DNA of 64,000 nt. Origin: Chitinophagaceae bacterium. Lineage in GTDB: Bacteria; Bacteroidota; Bacteroidia; Chitinophagales; Chitinophagaceae. The stretch lies in contig JADJTY010000014.1 of the NCBI GenBank assembly GCA_016710935.1, positions 28,501 to 92,500 on the forward strand. Direction: 5' to 3'. The position numbers and the translations under genes are program-made. Below the pieces are notes generated by a model, which saw nothing but the letters and a program-made list of their open reading frames with translations, searched no databases and was not told where the DNA came from. Shown here piece by piece: positions 1 to 9,335 of this stretch; position 1 is the first letter of the stretch, and every line of letters begins with the position of its first letter.

Positions 1-155
1 CCTAAAACCAATAACAGCGCAGCGCCGGTAATAATAAGGGCTTTCGTGAGCGTTTTTTTGTAGGCCTTTCTCAATTGATAAGCACCGTATTCTTTATTCT
101 TGCCTTCAAAAATGATATCAAGAACATCGGCACTTAAAATTTTATTTGCTTCCAT
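1..155 (-). CDS. tonB: TonB family energy transducer, N-terminal part (cut by window edge)
   Basis: About 51 N-terminal residues are visible, beginning MEANKILSADVLDIIF. The motif DIIFEGKNKEYGAYQLRK closely matches the start of the second TonB protein at 22695 (DIIFEKRNKLYGAYDLRK), which is typical of Bacteroidota TonB proteins. A hydrophobic segment that should be the inner-membrane anchor begins near residue 37. The periplasmic and C-terminal TonB domains lie beyond the left edge. It is 47 bases downstream of the second exbD and is inferred to be co-transcribed with it, transmitting proton-motive force to outer-membrane receptors. Confidence 0.85.
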   Translation of the reverse strand, partial: MEANKILSADVLDIIFEGKNKEYGAYQLRKAYKKTLTKALIITGAALLLVL

Positions 156-202
156 GTGATCTCTTTTTTAATTAGATTCAAAAATGTTCCAATTCCATAA
201 AC

Positions 203-751
203 TTACTTTATACCGTTTGCTTCCTCGGTCTTTTGAATAAGCATTTTCTCTACTTCAACCATCGGAACCTCAGCATAGTGCCCGGGTGGCACTGCCGATA
301 TGGTCATTTCGTCCAGGATGTCAATTGCATTTTTAAAGGTTGATTTGTCATCTGATTTAATGATATACATCAAATCGTCTATGGGCGTGGCTTTCTTTTT
401 TTCTAAGATCAGTTCACGTATACCTTTAAAAGTAGTGCTTTTAAAATCCTGGCTGATCGTTTCGGGCATTAATTGCCCGTAGTAATAATAAACCTGGTTA
501 CCTTTTCCTAATAAGATAGTCATGGCGCCCGAATTCTTTACCTTCATCTGTTGTTCCTTGTCATCCTTTGGTTCATTCATATTCATGGCTGTTGACTGGC
601 TCATGGTTGTGGTAAACACAAAGAAAGTAAGTAACAGAAAACCAAGGTCAACCATTGGAGTAAGATCAACACGGGTAGAAAGCTTTTTTCCTTTTTTGAC
701 GCCGGGGCCTTTTTTATGTCCGCCACCCGACGAGGTGTCCATTTCTGCCAT
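203..751 (-). CDS. exbD: ExbD/TolR family biopolymer transport protein (second copy)
   Basis: 182 residues. A basic, glycine-rich N-terminal tail is followed by the ExbD signature KLSTRVDLTPMVDLGFLLL, in which the aspartate of the single transmembrane helix (about residues 30-50) is the proposed proton-relay residue. The rest is a periplasmic domain. It lies 24 bases after the first exbD. Two different ExbD proteins in a row are the usual arrangement in Bacteroidota Ton systems. With ExbB and TonB it forms the inner-membrane motor that energises outer-membrane transport. Confidence 0.9.
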   Translation of the reverse strand: MAEMDTSSGGGHKKGPGVKKGKKLSTRVDLTPMVDLGFLLLTFFVFTTTMSQSTAMNMNEPKDDKEQQMKVKNSGAMTILLGKGNQVYYYYGQLMPETISQDFKSTTFKGIRELILEKKKATPIDDLMYIIKSDDKSTFKNAIDILDEMTISAVPPGHYAEVPMVEVEKMLIQKTEEANGIK

Positions 752-775
752 AGTATTTCCTTTTAATTTTTTTGA

Positions 776-1429
776 TTAATTTTTTTCGCTTGTTCCGGTT
801 TTGTATAATTCCGAACCCATGGGCACCGCTTCCCCTTCTGTTACAATCCTGAATTTAAAAATCTCATTGGCTTTAAGTGCTTCTTTCACGTTTTTAAATA
901 TCGGATACAGGGCTTCGCCGTCTCCTTTAACCAGAATCATTTCCTGCAGGTTACGCTGGTCTTCACCTTTGTAAGCGTTGGTTACACTGCGTATCCAGAA
1001 CGACAATTCATTATTGGTACTGTCTGTCGGTATCCCATCCATTAAAGTGGGTGGAATTTCCTGGGTGAGATTTAATGCTGATTTTAGTTTATTAACAGGC
1101 AGGCCAATGAATTCTGTCTTTTTAAGTTTATTTAATTCTGCGGTGGTTAACCCCAGGGCCCTTGTTGTATTAAAATCGTCGATGATCGCATTCTTCTTTG
1201 TTTCATCACCCAGCATTAAAAACACTTTACCTTCTTTTGTAAGTGTGATCAATATCGACTTTTCGGGAGCAGCTTTACTCGAAACCGAAGTGGGAGTTTT
1301 AACCGACAGCACTTCCGGTGGTTTTTGTTTTGTTGCCAATATAAAGAATGTCAACAGAAGAAAAGCCACATCACACATAGCTGTCATATCAACAACAGTG
1401 CTTTTCCGTGGTATTTTAACTTTTGGCAT
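776..1429 (-). CDS. exbD: ExbD/TolR family biopolymer transport protein (first copy)
   Basis: 217 residues. The N-terminus has the ExbD pattern KSTVVDMTAMCDVAFLLLTFF: a cytoplasmic stub, then one membrane helix with the conserved aspartate. The periplasmic part is longer than in the second copy and contains an ERxxQ-free, poorly conserved region. It follows exbB after 118 bases and precedes the second exbD by 24 bases. Role by family: stator partner of ExbB in the TonB motor. The two copies differ strongly in the periplasmic part, so they are not a recent duplication. Confidence 0.9.
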   Translation of the reverse strand: MPKVKIPRKSTVVDMTAMCDVAFLLLTFFILATKQKPPEVLSVKTPTSVSSKAAPEKSILITLTKEGKVFLMLGDETKKNAIIDDFNTTRALGLTTAELNKLKKTEFIGLPVNKLKSALNLTQEIPPTLMDGIPTDSTNNELSFWIRSVTNAYKGEDQRNLQEMILVKGDGEALYPIFKNVKEALKANEIFKFRIVTEGEAVPMGSELYKTGTSEKN

Positions 1430-1547
1430 ATTTGTCTGTTTTTAAAATTTTCTTTACTACTTCGCTAATTTATCCACCACAATTTCAATGAAGGTGGGAG
1501 CTATGTAGTACTTTAGTAAGATGCAAAACCTTCGTAAATCCATACAA

Positions 1548-2411
1548 TTATTTGTACAGAGATGCGAAAGTTTGCGTTAAAGTAAATCCAGATTCATCAA
1601 TGCCGTAGGTTATACCGTCAATTTTTGTAGTAAATATGTTATAGAACATAATGGCAAATGCTGATGTACCAATACCCAATGCAGTATTATAAAGTGCCTC
1701 AGAGATACCTACAGACAAGGCCTGTGCAGAAGCAGATCCACCACTGTCGGAACCCAATGTACCAAATGCACGGATCATACCAACCACCGTGCCTAACAGA
1801 CCGATCAATGTTGCCAGGGATGCAATACTGGAAAGGAATACGAGGTTTTTTTCCAACATGGGTAATTCCAGGGATGTGGCTTCTTCCACTTCCTTTTGAA
1901 TAGCCATCACTTTCTGGTCGGTGCTTAATTCTGTATTAGAGATCATTTCTTTGTAACGGTGCAAACCTGCTTTCATTACATTTCCTACAGATCCTTTTTG
2001 TTTGTCGCATTCTGCTAAAGCAGCATCTACATTTTTATTAGCCAACTGGTATTGCACTTTACGGATAAAGTCTGCATTGTTACCGGTACCGTTTGCTTTT
2101 GAGATCGTCATAAAACGCTCAATTACAAAAGTTAACATGGTTAAAAATGTACCGATCAGTACAGGTACGATAATACCACCCAAATACATTTTACTTAAAG
2201 CCGATTTGGGATCGTGACGCCCTGGCCAAAACCAGCCTTCATCACCTGGTACAACCGGTTGCCCAAAGCTTGCCGGATTTCCTAATACAAACCTCCAGAT
2301 ACAATAACCCGCAAGTAAACATAATACCGGAGCAATTAAGGAAATAATGTTACTTGATTTTTTTGCCTGAACTGAAGTTGTTGGTTTTACAGTTGCTGTA
2401 GTCTCTGCCAT
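1548..2411 (-). CDS. exbB: MotA/TolQ/ExbB proton channel family protein
   Basis: 287 residues. Membrane segments are visible near residues 22-42 and 80-100, with a long cytoplasmic loop and then two more helices. The conserved C-terminal block LATLIGLLGTVVGMIRAF and the later SVGISEALYNTALGIG are the family signature. It is the first gene of the cluster exbB-exbD-exbD-tonB. The N-terminus has a serine/threonine-rich start and an extra periplasmic stretch (PASFGQPVVPGDEG) typical of Bacteroidota ExbB. It forms the proton-conducting channel of the Ton motor. Confidence 0.9.
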   Translation of the reverse strand: MAETTATVKPTTSVQAKKSSNIISLIAPVLCLLAGYCIWRFVLGNPASFGQPVVPGDEGWFWPGRHDPKSALSKMYLGGIIVPVLIGTFLTMLTFVIERFMTISKANGTGNNADFIRKVQYQLANKNVDAALAECDKQKGSVGNVMKAGLHRYKEMISNTELSTDQKVMAIQKEVEEATSLELPMLEKNLVFLSSIASLATLIGLLGTVVGMIRAFGTLGSDSGGSASAQALSVGISEALYNTALGIGTSAFAIMFYNIFTTKIDGITYGIDESGFTLTQTFASLYK

Positions 2412-2697
2412 AAAATTCTAGTTTTTAGTTTTGTAAAAAGTTTGGTTTACGTTTAATGATGGGTAAGTTTTTTTCTTTTGATTTTTTAACTTGAACAACA
2501 TTATACACTTTCATATATAGAAACAAGATGCACAAGTTAAATAATTAATTGAAAGTTACAACCTACAAAAAATTTATTTTAGAAATATTTTTTTACGATG
2601 TTAAAATGGATTATTTACATAAAATTAATCTGGAAACCTTTCAAATATTAGAAAAAATCTAATTAAACAGGACGATAACTGCACAGGCAGGCTATTA
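2412..2697. other. Intergenic region upstream of exbB, no gene seen
   Basis: 286 AT-rich bases between the start of exbB and the stop of the ABC permease, both on the minus strand. It should hold the promoter of the exbB operon and the end of the nuo/permease transcript. I see no stem with a T-run and no full TTTG-N19-21-TAnnTTTG match. A TATAATGTTG-like stretch on the minus strand near 2495-2505 is the nearest to a -7 box, but it is weak. Confidence 0.5.
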
Positions 2698-3996
2698 CTA
2701 TTCGTACCTTAATGCCACAATTGGGTCTAATTTTGATGCCTTATAAGCCGGGTATAAACCGGCAGCAAGACCAACAAAGGAACATACAAATATGCCGGCA
2801 ATAACCCAGGCCCAGGGAACCACAAAACCAGTTTTTAATAGAATGGCCACCACATTACCGAGTAATACCCCGGCTATTATTCCGGCAACAGCACCCAGCA
2901 AACTGATCATAACCGACTCATACAAAAACTGCGCCCTGATATCTTTACTGGTTCCGCCCAGTGCTTTTATTAAACCAATTTCCTTGGTGCGTTCATTTAC
3001 TGCTACCAGCATAATATTCATTAAGCCAATAGCGGCTCCAATTAAAGTAATGAAGGCAATGCCAATGGTTCCTTTCTCCAGAAAGCCCAGGTTTTTAAGT
3101 AAAGTCTCAGCAATGCTGTCACTTTTATCTACATAAAAATTAATTTCATCTTTTACGTCCAGTTTTCTAATGGGCCTGAAAGTTCCTGTAGCTTCACCAA
3201 TAGCCGCATCCATCATTTTTAAATCGGGTACCATCACGCCAATATTAAACGATGAACTTTGTGAGGCATATAACCTACGTATATTATTATAAGAAGTGAT
3301 CACTATTTTACTGGTATTAAAAAATGCACTCGAACTCTTTTCTTCAAGTACCGCAATCACCCGGTAGGGAATATGATCAACACTGATCACTTTATCAACT
3401 GCTTTTGCAGGATTATCGGGATACAGCTTTTTTGCAGTACCACTACCCAGCATACAGATACTTCTTCCTGATTCAATTTCGGTTTCGGTAAAATTGCGGC
3501 CATAGGCAATGGCATAACCGTTCAGTTCCAGGTAATTTTCATCGCCGCCTATGATCCGCACATCAGGATTTGTTTTTTTCCGGTCGTTGTTACAAACCAC
3601 ATTCCTTGGCCCCATTAACGACAGTCCCACTTTAGCCGGAAACTGGTAACGTTTTTTAAATGCACGGGCCTCATCATAGGTAATCACTTTACCCATATTA
3701 CTCTTCTTTTCTCTTAAAGCAGATTTGCTGGTTTTAGTATTTTCCCGCTTTTGCCTGCCCCCGCCAATACGAATATTTCGGTCTTTAAACCGCATGTTGA
3801 ACGAATTGGCGCCCATGGTTGAAAAACTGGTGGTAAGGCTGTTGCTGGCTGCCTGTATGGAAGTGATGATCAGGATCAATGCAAAGATGCCCAATGCAAT
3901 AATGGCTACTGTTATAGCAGTTCGCAATTTATTGCCCGATATATTACGCCAGGAAAGTGCAACTGTATCTTTAAAAGTCATAATCGTGTTATTCAT
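2698..3996 (-). CDS. ABC transporter permease, MacB/FtsX type
   Basis: 432 residues. Architecture: N-terminal helix (about 25-50), a large periplasmic MacB-type core domain, then three helices in the FtsX domain (about 310-425). The MacB signature is seen in NERTKEIGLIKALGGTSKDI and the C-terminal GLYPAYKASKLDPIVALRYE. Family members work with a separate ATPase to move lipoproteins, peptides or macrolides, or as mechanotransmitters. No ATPase gene is adjacent here. The gene follows nuoN by 60 bases with no visible terminator, so it may be read from the nuo operon. An alternative start is MTFKDTV five residues in. Confidence 0.88.
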   Translation of the reverse strand: MNNTIMTFKDTVALSWRNISGNKLRTAITVAIIALGIFALILIITSIQAASNSLTTSFSTMGANSFNMRFKDRNIRIGGGRQKRENTKTSKSALREKKSNMGKVITYDEARAFKKRYQFPAKVGLSLMGPRNVVCNNDRKKTNPDVRIIGGDENYLELNGYAIAYGRNFTETEIESGRSICMLGSGTAKKLYPDNPAKAVDKVISVDHIPYRVIAVLEEKSSSAFFNTSKIVITSYNNIRRLYASQSSSFNIGVMVPDLKMMDAAIGEATGTFRPIRKLDVKDEINFYVDKSDSIAETLLKNLGFLEKGTIGIAFITLIGAAIGLMNIMLVAVNERTKEIGLIKALGGTSKDIRAQFLYESVMISLLGAVAGIIAGVLLGNVVAILLKTGFVVPWAWVIAGIFVCSFVGLAAGLYPAYKASKLDPIVALRYE

Positions 3997-4056
3997 CCTA
4001 AAGTTAACAACTGATCACAACTAAGACGAAAACTTTTTATAAACGGTGCCGGGGAA

Positions 4057-5451
4057 TTAAAAATATAACCAGTTCGTAAGAAAATGGGGGAACAATCCCA
4101 GGCCAATAATGAGTACAGCTGTAATAAGAAGCAGTATTTTAAAAGCCGGGGTAATATCTTCGGTAAGTATCACTGCATCTGCCGCCGCTTCTTTAAAGAA
4201 CATAGCCTGTATGATGCGGAAATAATAATAAGCACTGATGGCTGCACAAAGCACTGCAAAAATTACCAGCCAGATATGCTGACCGGTTTGTACGGCTGCC
4301 ATCAGCATAAAAAACTTACTCTGGAACCCGGCCGTTAAAGGAATACCGGTTAATGATAACAGAAATACCGTTGCAGTAACAGCCAACAAAGGCTGTTCTT
4401 TTCCAAGCCCGTTAAAACCCTCAATGGTATAATCTTTCATTTTAATTAAGATGGCAAAGATACCGATGCTTGCCAGGCTGTAAGCTGCAGCATACAGCAC
4501 CAAACCTTCTTTAGCCAGGTTATTTAATGCAAATAAAGCAAACAGCATAAAGCCTGCCTGTGCAATACTGGAATAGGCCAGCATACGTTTTACACTTTGC
4601 TGGAAAACTGCCGTGAGGTTCCCTATCAATAAAGTGGCTGCAATAAGAATTACAATAAGTGTCTGCCATTGCTGATGCATACTGCCGAAAGCATTTTCAA
4701 ATAAGCGTACAAAAGCAAAAAATGCTGCAGCCTTTACAATGGTTGCCATAAAGGATGTGAATACAGTTGGCGCACCATCATATACATCCGGTGTCCAGAA
4801 ATGAAATGGTGCAGCCGATACTTTAAACGACATGGATATTAATAATAACACCAGACCTATCGCAATCATAGGCGGCATGGGGGCGTTGCCCGAAATGATA
4901 TTATCAATATAGAATGATCCGGTTGCACTGCCGCCATACAAAAAGGCAATACCCAACAACATGATGCCGGTAGAAAAAGCGCCCATCAAAAAATATTTCA
5001 GCGCAGCTTCATTGCTTTTTAAATTTCTTTTGTCGCTGCCCGTTAAGATATACAAGGGGATTGAAACAATTTCGATACCGATGAAGAGCATTACCAGGGA
5101 ATTGAAGGTAGATATGATGGCCACCCCACATAAAATAAAGAATATCAGTGCAAAATATTCCGATACATTTTCGCCTACTTTTTCAATATCCCTTCCGCTT
5201 AATAAAAAGAAAAGTAAGGTACAGCCAAAGGCCACATTAATGAATGTAAGATTAAAACTGTTGAAATGCAGCATATCTTTTACATCAACCATAAAGAATG
5301 CAGTGCCCGAATTCATCTGCATGCAGTTGGCCACAAGTATACCTGCCAATCCAATAATTGCCAGGTATTTGGGTGTGGTCTTACTTTTAATAAAAGCACC
5401 GCCCAACATCATCATCACTCCCCAGATAGCTGTTAATATTATTGCGTTCAT
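4057..5451 (-). CDS. nuoN: NADH-quinone oxidoreductase subunit N
   Basis: 464 residues, about 14 hydrophobic segments, antiporter-like subunit of the complex I membrane arm. Recognised by the proton-antiporter family pattern, including GAFSTGIMLLGIAFLYG and FHFWTPDVYDGAPT, where the conserved FHxWTPDVYxGAPT block is diagnostic of NuoN. It is the last gene of the nuo operon (minus strand), 36 bases after nuoM. The gap contains a short palindromic repeat. Confidence 0.95.
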   Translation of the reverse strand: MNAIILTAIWGVMMMLGGAFIKSKTTPKYLAIIGLAGILVANCMQMNSGTAFFMVDVKDMLHFNSFNLTFINVAFGCTLLFFLLSGRDIEKVGENVSEYFALIFFILCGVAIISTFNSLVMLFIGIEIVSIPLYILTGSDKRNLKSNEAALKYFLMGAFSTGIMLLGIAFLYGGSATGSFYIDNIISGNAPMPPMIAIGLVLLLISMSFKVSAAPFHFWTPDVYDGAPTVFTSFMATIVKAAAFFAFVRLFENAFGSMHQQWQTLIVILIAATLLIGNLTAVFQQSVKRMLAYSSIAQAGFMLFALFALNNLAKEGLVLYAAAYSLASIGIFAILIKMKDYTIEGFNGLGKEQPLLAVTATVFLLSLTGIPLTAGFQSKFFMLMAAVQTGQHIWLVIFAVLCAAISAYYYFRIIQAMFFKEAAADAVILTEDITPAFKILLLITAVLIIGLGLFPHFLTNWLYF

Positions 5452-5475
5452 ACCCCTGTCCCCTAAATGGGGGAT
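5451..5475. repeat. Short palindromic repeat, CCCCTAAA(T/A)GGGGG family, copy 1
   Basis: The nuoM-nuoN gap holds CCCCTAAATGGGGG preceded by a second C-run (TACCCCTGTCCCC). The same design, C-run, TAAA, G-run, occurs at 14138-14162 and 14248-14280, both also in the nuo operon. It can form a small hairpin but lacks a T-run, so it is a dispersed repeat and not a clear terminator. Confidence 0.7.
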
Positions 5476-5487
5476 TACCTTTTTATG

Positions 5488-6972
5488 TTATTTTAATCTT
5501 GTTATTATATTCAATACGGTATCTTTTGTTACATCGAAAAGCGGTTGCGGAAAAACACCAAAAAAGAAGATCATTACAACCAAAACAGTCAATACCAGTT
5601 TCTGATTAAAGGATATCTCCTGTATTTTTTCTGTTACCCCGTTGGCTTCACCGTAAAAAACTTTCTGGATCATGTTTAATGTATACACCGCCGCCAGGAT
5701 AATACTCAGTCCGGCTACAGCCGCATACCAGAAATTAAATGTAAACAATCCGCTGAACATCATAAACTCGCCTACAAATGCATTGGTTAACGGCAGGGCT
5801 ATATTTGCCAGTGCAATTACCACCAGGAAGATGGTTAAAACGGGTGCTTTGTGTGCAATACCACCCAACTCCGAAATTTTGCGGGTGCCGGTTTGTTTTT
5901 CGATCAGGTCAACCACTATCCACATGCCTATAATATTAATACCATGACTGAACATCTGTATCATTACGCCCTGCAAACCAATTTCGCTTTTTGTAAAAAT
6001 GGCCGCACACATTAAGCCTATGTGTGCAATGGAAGAATAAGCAACAAAACGTTTCAGGTCATCCTGTTTGATGGCTATTAAACTGGCGTATATCATGCCG
6101 ATTACGGAAAGACCAATCACTATATTGTCAAACCTGGTAACGGCATCGGGAAAAACAGGCAGTATCCAGCGGATGACTGCAAACACACCCATCTTAACCA
6201 TAATACCACTGAGTACCATGGTGGTTGACGTGGGTGCCTGTTCGTAGGTATCCGGCTGCCAGGTATGAAAAGGAAAGACCGGCATTTTTATAGCAAATGC
6301 AATAAAGAAAAGCCAGAAAAGCCAGTTTTTTTCTGCCGGAGAAAGCATGGCAGCATAAATTGCATTCATTGAAAATGAATGATCGGCATTTGCCGACGGA
6401 CCAGTATGCATATAGAGGTATATGATACCAACCAGCATTAATAATGAGCCGGTAAAAGTGTACACAAAGAATTTGAACGTTGCCTGAATTCTTCTTTCTC
6501 CGCCCCAGCGGCTGCATAAAAAGTAAGCAGGAATAACAGCCAGTTCCCAAAAGAAATAAAATACCAGCAGGTCCATGGCCGTAAACACACCCATCAAGCC
6601 GGATTGTGTTAAGAGCATTAAACCATAAAAGGCATTGGCACTTTTATAGCTTGTTCGATTGGTAGCAATAAATATTAGCGGGAATGCCACTGCGGTAAGT
6701 GCCGTAAGCATATGTCCCATACCATCAAGGCCCAAAGTAAAATTGCTGCCCAGGTACCTTAACCAGAAATAGCTTACGTTATTAAGGTAAAAATGTTTGG
6801 AATTATCTGCATAAACAATACTTACAATGGATATACCCAGTGTGATCAATGATGACAGGATCGCCCAGTTCTTTACCACATTTTCTTTACGTATCATAAA
6901 TGCTACCAGCCCCGCTAGCAGCGGAAACCAGATGAGCAACTCAGGAAATGTTATCCAAATATTTTGGTTCAT
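5488..6972 (-). CDS. nuoM: NADH-quinone oxidoreductase subunit M
   Basis: 494 residues, about 14 hydrophobic segments. It has the antiporter-like motifs of NuoM: LDGMGHMLTALTA near residue 80, the conserved glutamate in FYFFWELAVIPAYFL, and the helix 7-8 block FHTWQPDTYEQAPTSTTMVLSG with its lysine just before (AIKMPVFPFHTW). These charged residues line the proposed proton path. It is one of three antiporter-like subunits here (L, M, N), sitting between nuoL and nuoN. Confidence 0.95.
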   Translation of the reverse strand: MNQNIWITFPELLIWFPLLAGLVAFMIRKENVVKNWAILSSLITLGISIVSIVYADNSKHFYLNNVSYFWLRYLGSNFTLGLDGMGHMLTALTAVAFPLIFIATNRTSYKSANAFYGLMLLTQSGLMGVFTAMDLLVFYFFWELAVIPAYFLCSRWGGERRIQATFKFFVYTFTGSLLMLVGIIYLYMHTGPSANADHSFSMNAIYAAMLSPAEKNWLFWLFFIAFAIKMPVFPFHTWQPDTYEQAPTSTTMVLSGIMVKMGVFAVIRWILPVFPDAVTRFDNIVIGLSVIGMIYASLIAIKQDDLKRFVAYSSIAHIGLMCAAIFTKSEIGLQGVMIQMFSHGINIIGMWIVVDLIEKQTGTRKISELGGIAHKAPVLTIFLVVIALANIALPLTNAFVGEFMMFSGLFTFNFWYAAVAGLSIILAAVYTLNMIQKVFYGEANGVTEKIQEISFNQKLVLTVLVVMIFFFGVFPQPLFDVTKDTVLNIITRLK

Positions 6973-6980
6973 ATCTATTT

Positions 6981-7067
6981 ATGCCGACTATACACCGTAT
7001 AGTCATATGTTTTTTCTGTCGGCATAATACCATCTAATTCCGATAAATATCGGGAAGATGGTATTAT
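6981..7067. repeat. Nested palindromic element, ATAATACCATCT family, copy 1
   Basis: In the nuoL-nuoM gap. ATAATACCATCT (7024-7035) is complementary to AGATGGTATTAT (7056-7067), with an inner CCGATAAATATCGG palindrome. A further pair, ATGCCGAC (6981-6988) and GTCGGCAT (7018-7025), encloses a Tn-free spacer with TATAC/GTATA. The nuoL stop codon lies inside the right arm. A related element with the same 12-bp arms is at 45164-45235. Confidence 0.8.
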
Positions 7068-8968
7068 AAAAACAACTGAATAATAAAAAATAACAACATG
7101 CCCAGCACCATCATTAAAACATAGATCCCCACCTGACCCGATTGTAACAAACGGATCTGGCGGCTGCCATAGTTAACTGCTTTACCAACTCCATTCACAA
7201 AACCATCAATACCTTTCTTTTCAAAAATATTGTTGAAATATTTAGCCAGTGCCAATACAGGTTTTACAATGATCGTATCGTACAACTCATCCACATACCA
7301 TTTATTGGCAAGCACTTTCCCGAGCCCCGTCTCTTCTTTTTCAACCTTCTGATATTTGCTGAATTTGCTCCATGCAAAAACCAATGCTGCTAATGCCGCT
7401 GCAACAGAAACCCCCATCAACATATATTCTGTTGCATGAGAAAGATGATGCTTTTCTGTAAGTGCATTGCTTTGCGCAAACACCGGGGCTAAAAATGCTT
7501 CGAGTCTGTGTCCGCCATGCATAAAAACTTCGGGTATTCCTACCAAGCCACCAATAACTGATAAGATGGCAAGGATGATCAATGGAATTGTAATCGCTTT
7601 CGGGCTTTCGTGGAGATGATGTTCCTGCTCATGCGTGCCTCTGAATTTTCCAAGGAAGGTCATCGCATATAAACGGAACATATAAAATGCAGTCATGATC
7701 GCTCCTGCCACACCCACGCCCCAGAGCAAAGGATTTTTTGCAAACGCTGCTGCTAAAATTTCATCTTTAGAAAAGAAACCTGAGAAAGGCGGCATACCGG
7801 CAATAGCCAAACATGCAAGCAGGAAAGTTATGTGCGTAATGCTCATGTATTTTTTCAAGCCACCCATATTTCGAATATCCTGTTCACCACTCATGGCATG
7901 TATTACACTACCGGCACCCAGGAATAAAAGTGCTTTGAAGAAAGCATGTGTCATCACATGAAACACAGCGCCGGTATAAGCTCCAACACCAAGCGCTAAA
8001 AACATATACCCCAACTGGCTTACGGTTGAGTAAGCCAATACTTTTTTAATGTCATTTTGCTTTAACGCAATTGTAGCGGCAAGTATGGCAGTGGATAAAC
8101 CAACAATAGCAACCACACCCTGCGTAACCGGTGCCATGGTATATAAAATATTGCTGCGGGCGATCATGTAGATACCGGCGGTAACCATGGTAGCCGCATG
8201 TATCAAGGCACTCACCGGGGTTGGACCAGCCATCGCATCGGGTAACCAGGTGTACAAAGGAATTTGAGCACTCTTACCCATGGCACCAACAAATAATAAC
8301 ATGGTGATGCCGGTAATATCGGTTACAGTTAATGTAGAAACGTTTGCAAAAACCGTCTGATAATCGGCTGTGCCCAGTTTTGATATCAGCCAGAAAACAG
8401 CCAGTAAAAAACCAAGGTCACCAATGCGGTTCATGATGAAGGCTTTCTTTGCCGCAATGTTGTAATTGTTATTTTTAAACCAGAAACCAATCAATAAATA
8501 AGAACAAAGTCCCACTCCTTCCCAACCGATGAACATGATGACAAAGTTTGCACCCATTACCAGCAGCAACATGGAGAACACAAATAGATTTAAGTAAGCA
8601 AAATACTTTGCAAAATCTTTGGGTTCTTCATCATGCATGTAGGCTGTTGAATATACATGTATTAAAAAGCCAACTCCGGTAATTATTAATAAGAAGACAG
8701 CAGAAAGCGGGTCGATCTGAAAATCAAACCCTATTTTAAGTGCAGTAATATTTATAAAATCGAAATAATGAAAAGGCGCCGCAGGAACATTACCACTATT
8801 CAACTGCATAAAAACAAGCAGGCTGATCACAAATGAACCCAGCACAGTTCCGCTGCCGATGATACCAGCCATTGTTTTTGAAACCTGTTTTCTGCCCAAA
8901 CCATTGATAAGAAAGCCCAGCAATGGCAGTACAGGTATCAGCCAAACCAATTGAAAAATATTTCCCAT
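7064..8968 (-). CDS. nuoL: NADH-quinone oxidoreductase subunit L
   Basis: 634 residues, the largest antiporter-like subunit, with about 16 hydrophobic segments and a long C-terminal part forming the lateral helix. Diagnostic blocks: FIGWEGVGLCSYLLIGFW (the conserved glutamate), SAQIPLYTWLPDAMAGPTPV, and STVSQLGYMFLALG. The C-terminal stop lies within a palindromic repeat. Family length is about 610-650, so it is complete. Confidence 0.96.
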   Translation of the reverse strand: MGNIFQLVWLIPVLPLLGFLINGLGRKQVSKTMAGIIGSGTVLGSFVISLLVFMQLNSGNVPAAPFHYFDFINITALKIGFDFQIDPLSAVFLLIITGVGFLIHVYSTAYMHDEEPKDFAKYFAYLNLFVFSMLLLVMGANFVIMFIGWEGVGLCSYLLIGFWFKNNNYNIAAKKAFIMNRIGDLGFLLAVFWLISKLGTADYQTVFANVSTLTVTDITGITMLLFVGAMGKSAQIPLYTWLPDAMAGPTPVSALIHAATMVTAGIYMIARSNILYTMAPVTQGVVAIVGLSTAILAATIALKQNDIKKVLAYSTVSQLGYMFLALGVGAYTGAVFHVMTHAFFKALLFLGAGSVIHAMSGEQDIRNMGGLKKYMSITHITFLLACLAIAGMPPFSGFFSKDEILAAAFAKNPLLWGVGVAGAIMTAFYMFRLYAMTFLGKFRGTHEQEHHLHESPKAITIPLIILAILSVIGGLVGIPEVFMHGGHRLEAFLAPVFAQSNALTEKHHLSHATEYMLMGVSVAAALAALVFAWSKFSKYQKVEKEETGLGKVLANKWYVDELYDTIIVKPVLALAKYFNNIFEKKGIDGFVNGVGKAVNYGSRQIRLLQSGQVGIYVLMMVLGMLLFFIIQLFL

Positions 8969-8980
8969 AAGTCAAAAGTG

Positions 8981-8997
8981 TCCCGCTTTAGGCGGGA
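8981..8997. repeat. Short palindrome in the nuoK-nuoL gap
   Basis: TCCCGC (8981-8986), a TTTAG spacer and GCGGGA (8992-8997) form a hairpin in the 29-base gap, ending one base before the nuoK stop codon. No T-run follows on the minus strand, so it is not a clear terminator. Confidence 0.65.
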
Positions 8998-9330
8998 TTA
9001 ATTTTTAAGCCGGTTTAAGAAATTCACATCTACCGAATGCGTATTTCTGTAAAGCATTACAATGATCGCCAGTCCAACACTTACTTCTGCTGCTGCAACC
9101 ACCATAATAAAAAATACAAAGATCTGTGCATCGCTTACCACATTGGGGTTAGACTGCATTACCGCAGATGCCGCATGCATTTTTGAAAATGCTACCAGCA
9201 ATAAATTCACGGCATTCAGCATCAGCTCAATGCACATAAAAATAATGATGGAATTGCGGCGGGTAAGTACCCCCACGATCCCGGTGCAGAACAATGCAAC
9301 TGCCAACCCTATGTACCATTTAATTTCCAT
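8998..9330 (-). CDS. nuoK: NADH-quinone oxidoreductase subunit K
   Basis: 110 residues, three membrane helices, the usual length for NuoK. The two conserved membrane glutamates of the family are visible in IIIFMCIELMLNAVNLLLVAF and in VVAAAEVSVGLAIIVMLYR. It lies 5 bases after nuoJ, consistent with co-translation, and before nuoL. Confidence 0.96.
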   Translation of the reverse strand: MEIKWYIGLAVALFCTGIVGVLTRRNSIIIFMCIELMLNAVNLLLVAFSKMHAASAVMQSNPNVVSDAQIFVFFIMVVAAAEVSVGLAIIVMLYRNTHSVDVNFLNRLKN

Positions 9331-9335
9331 ATCAA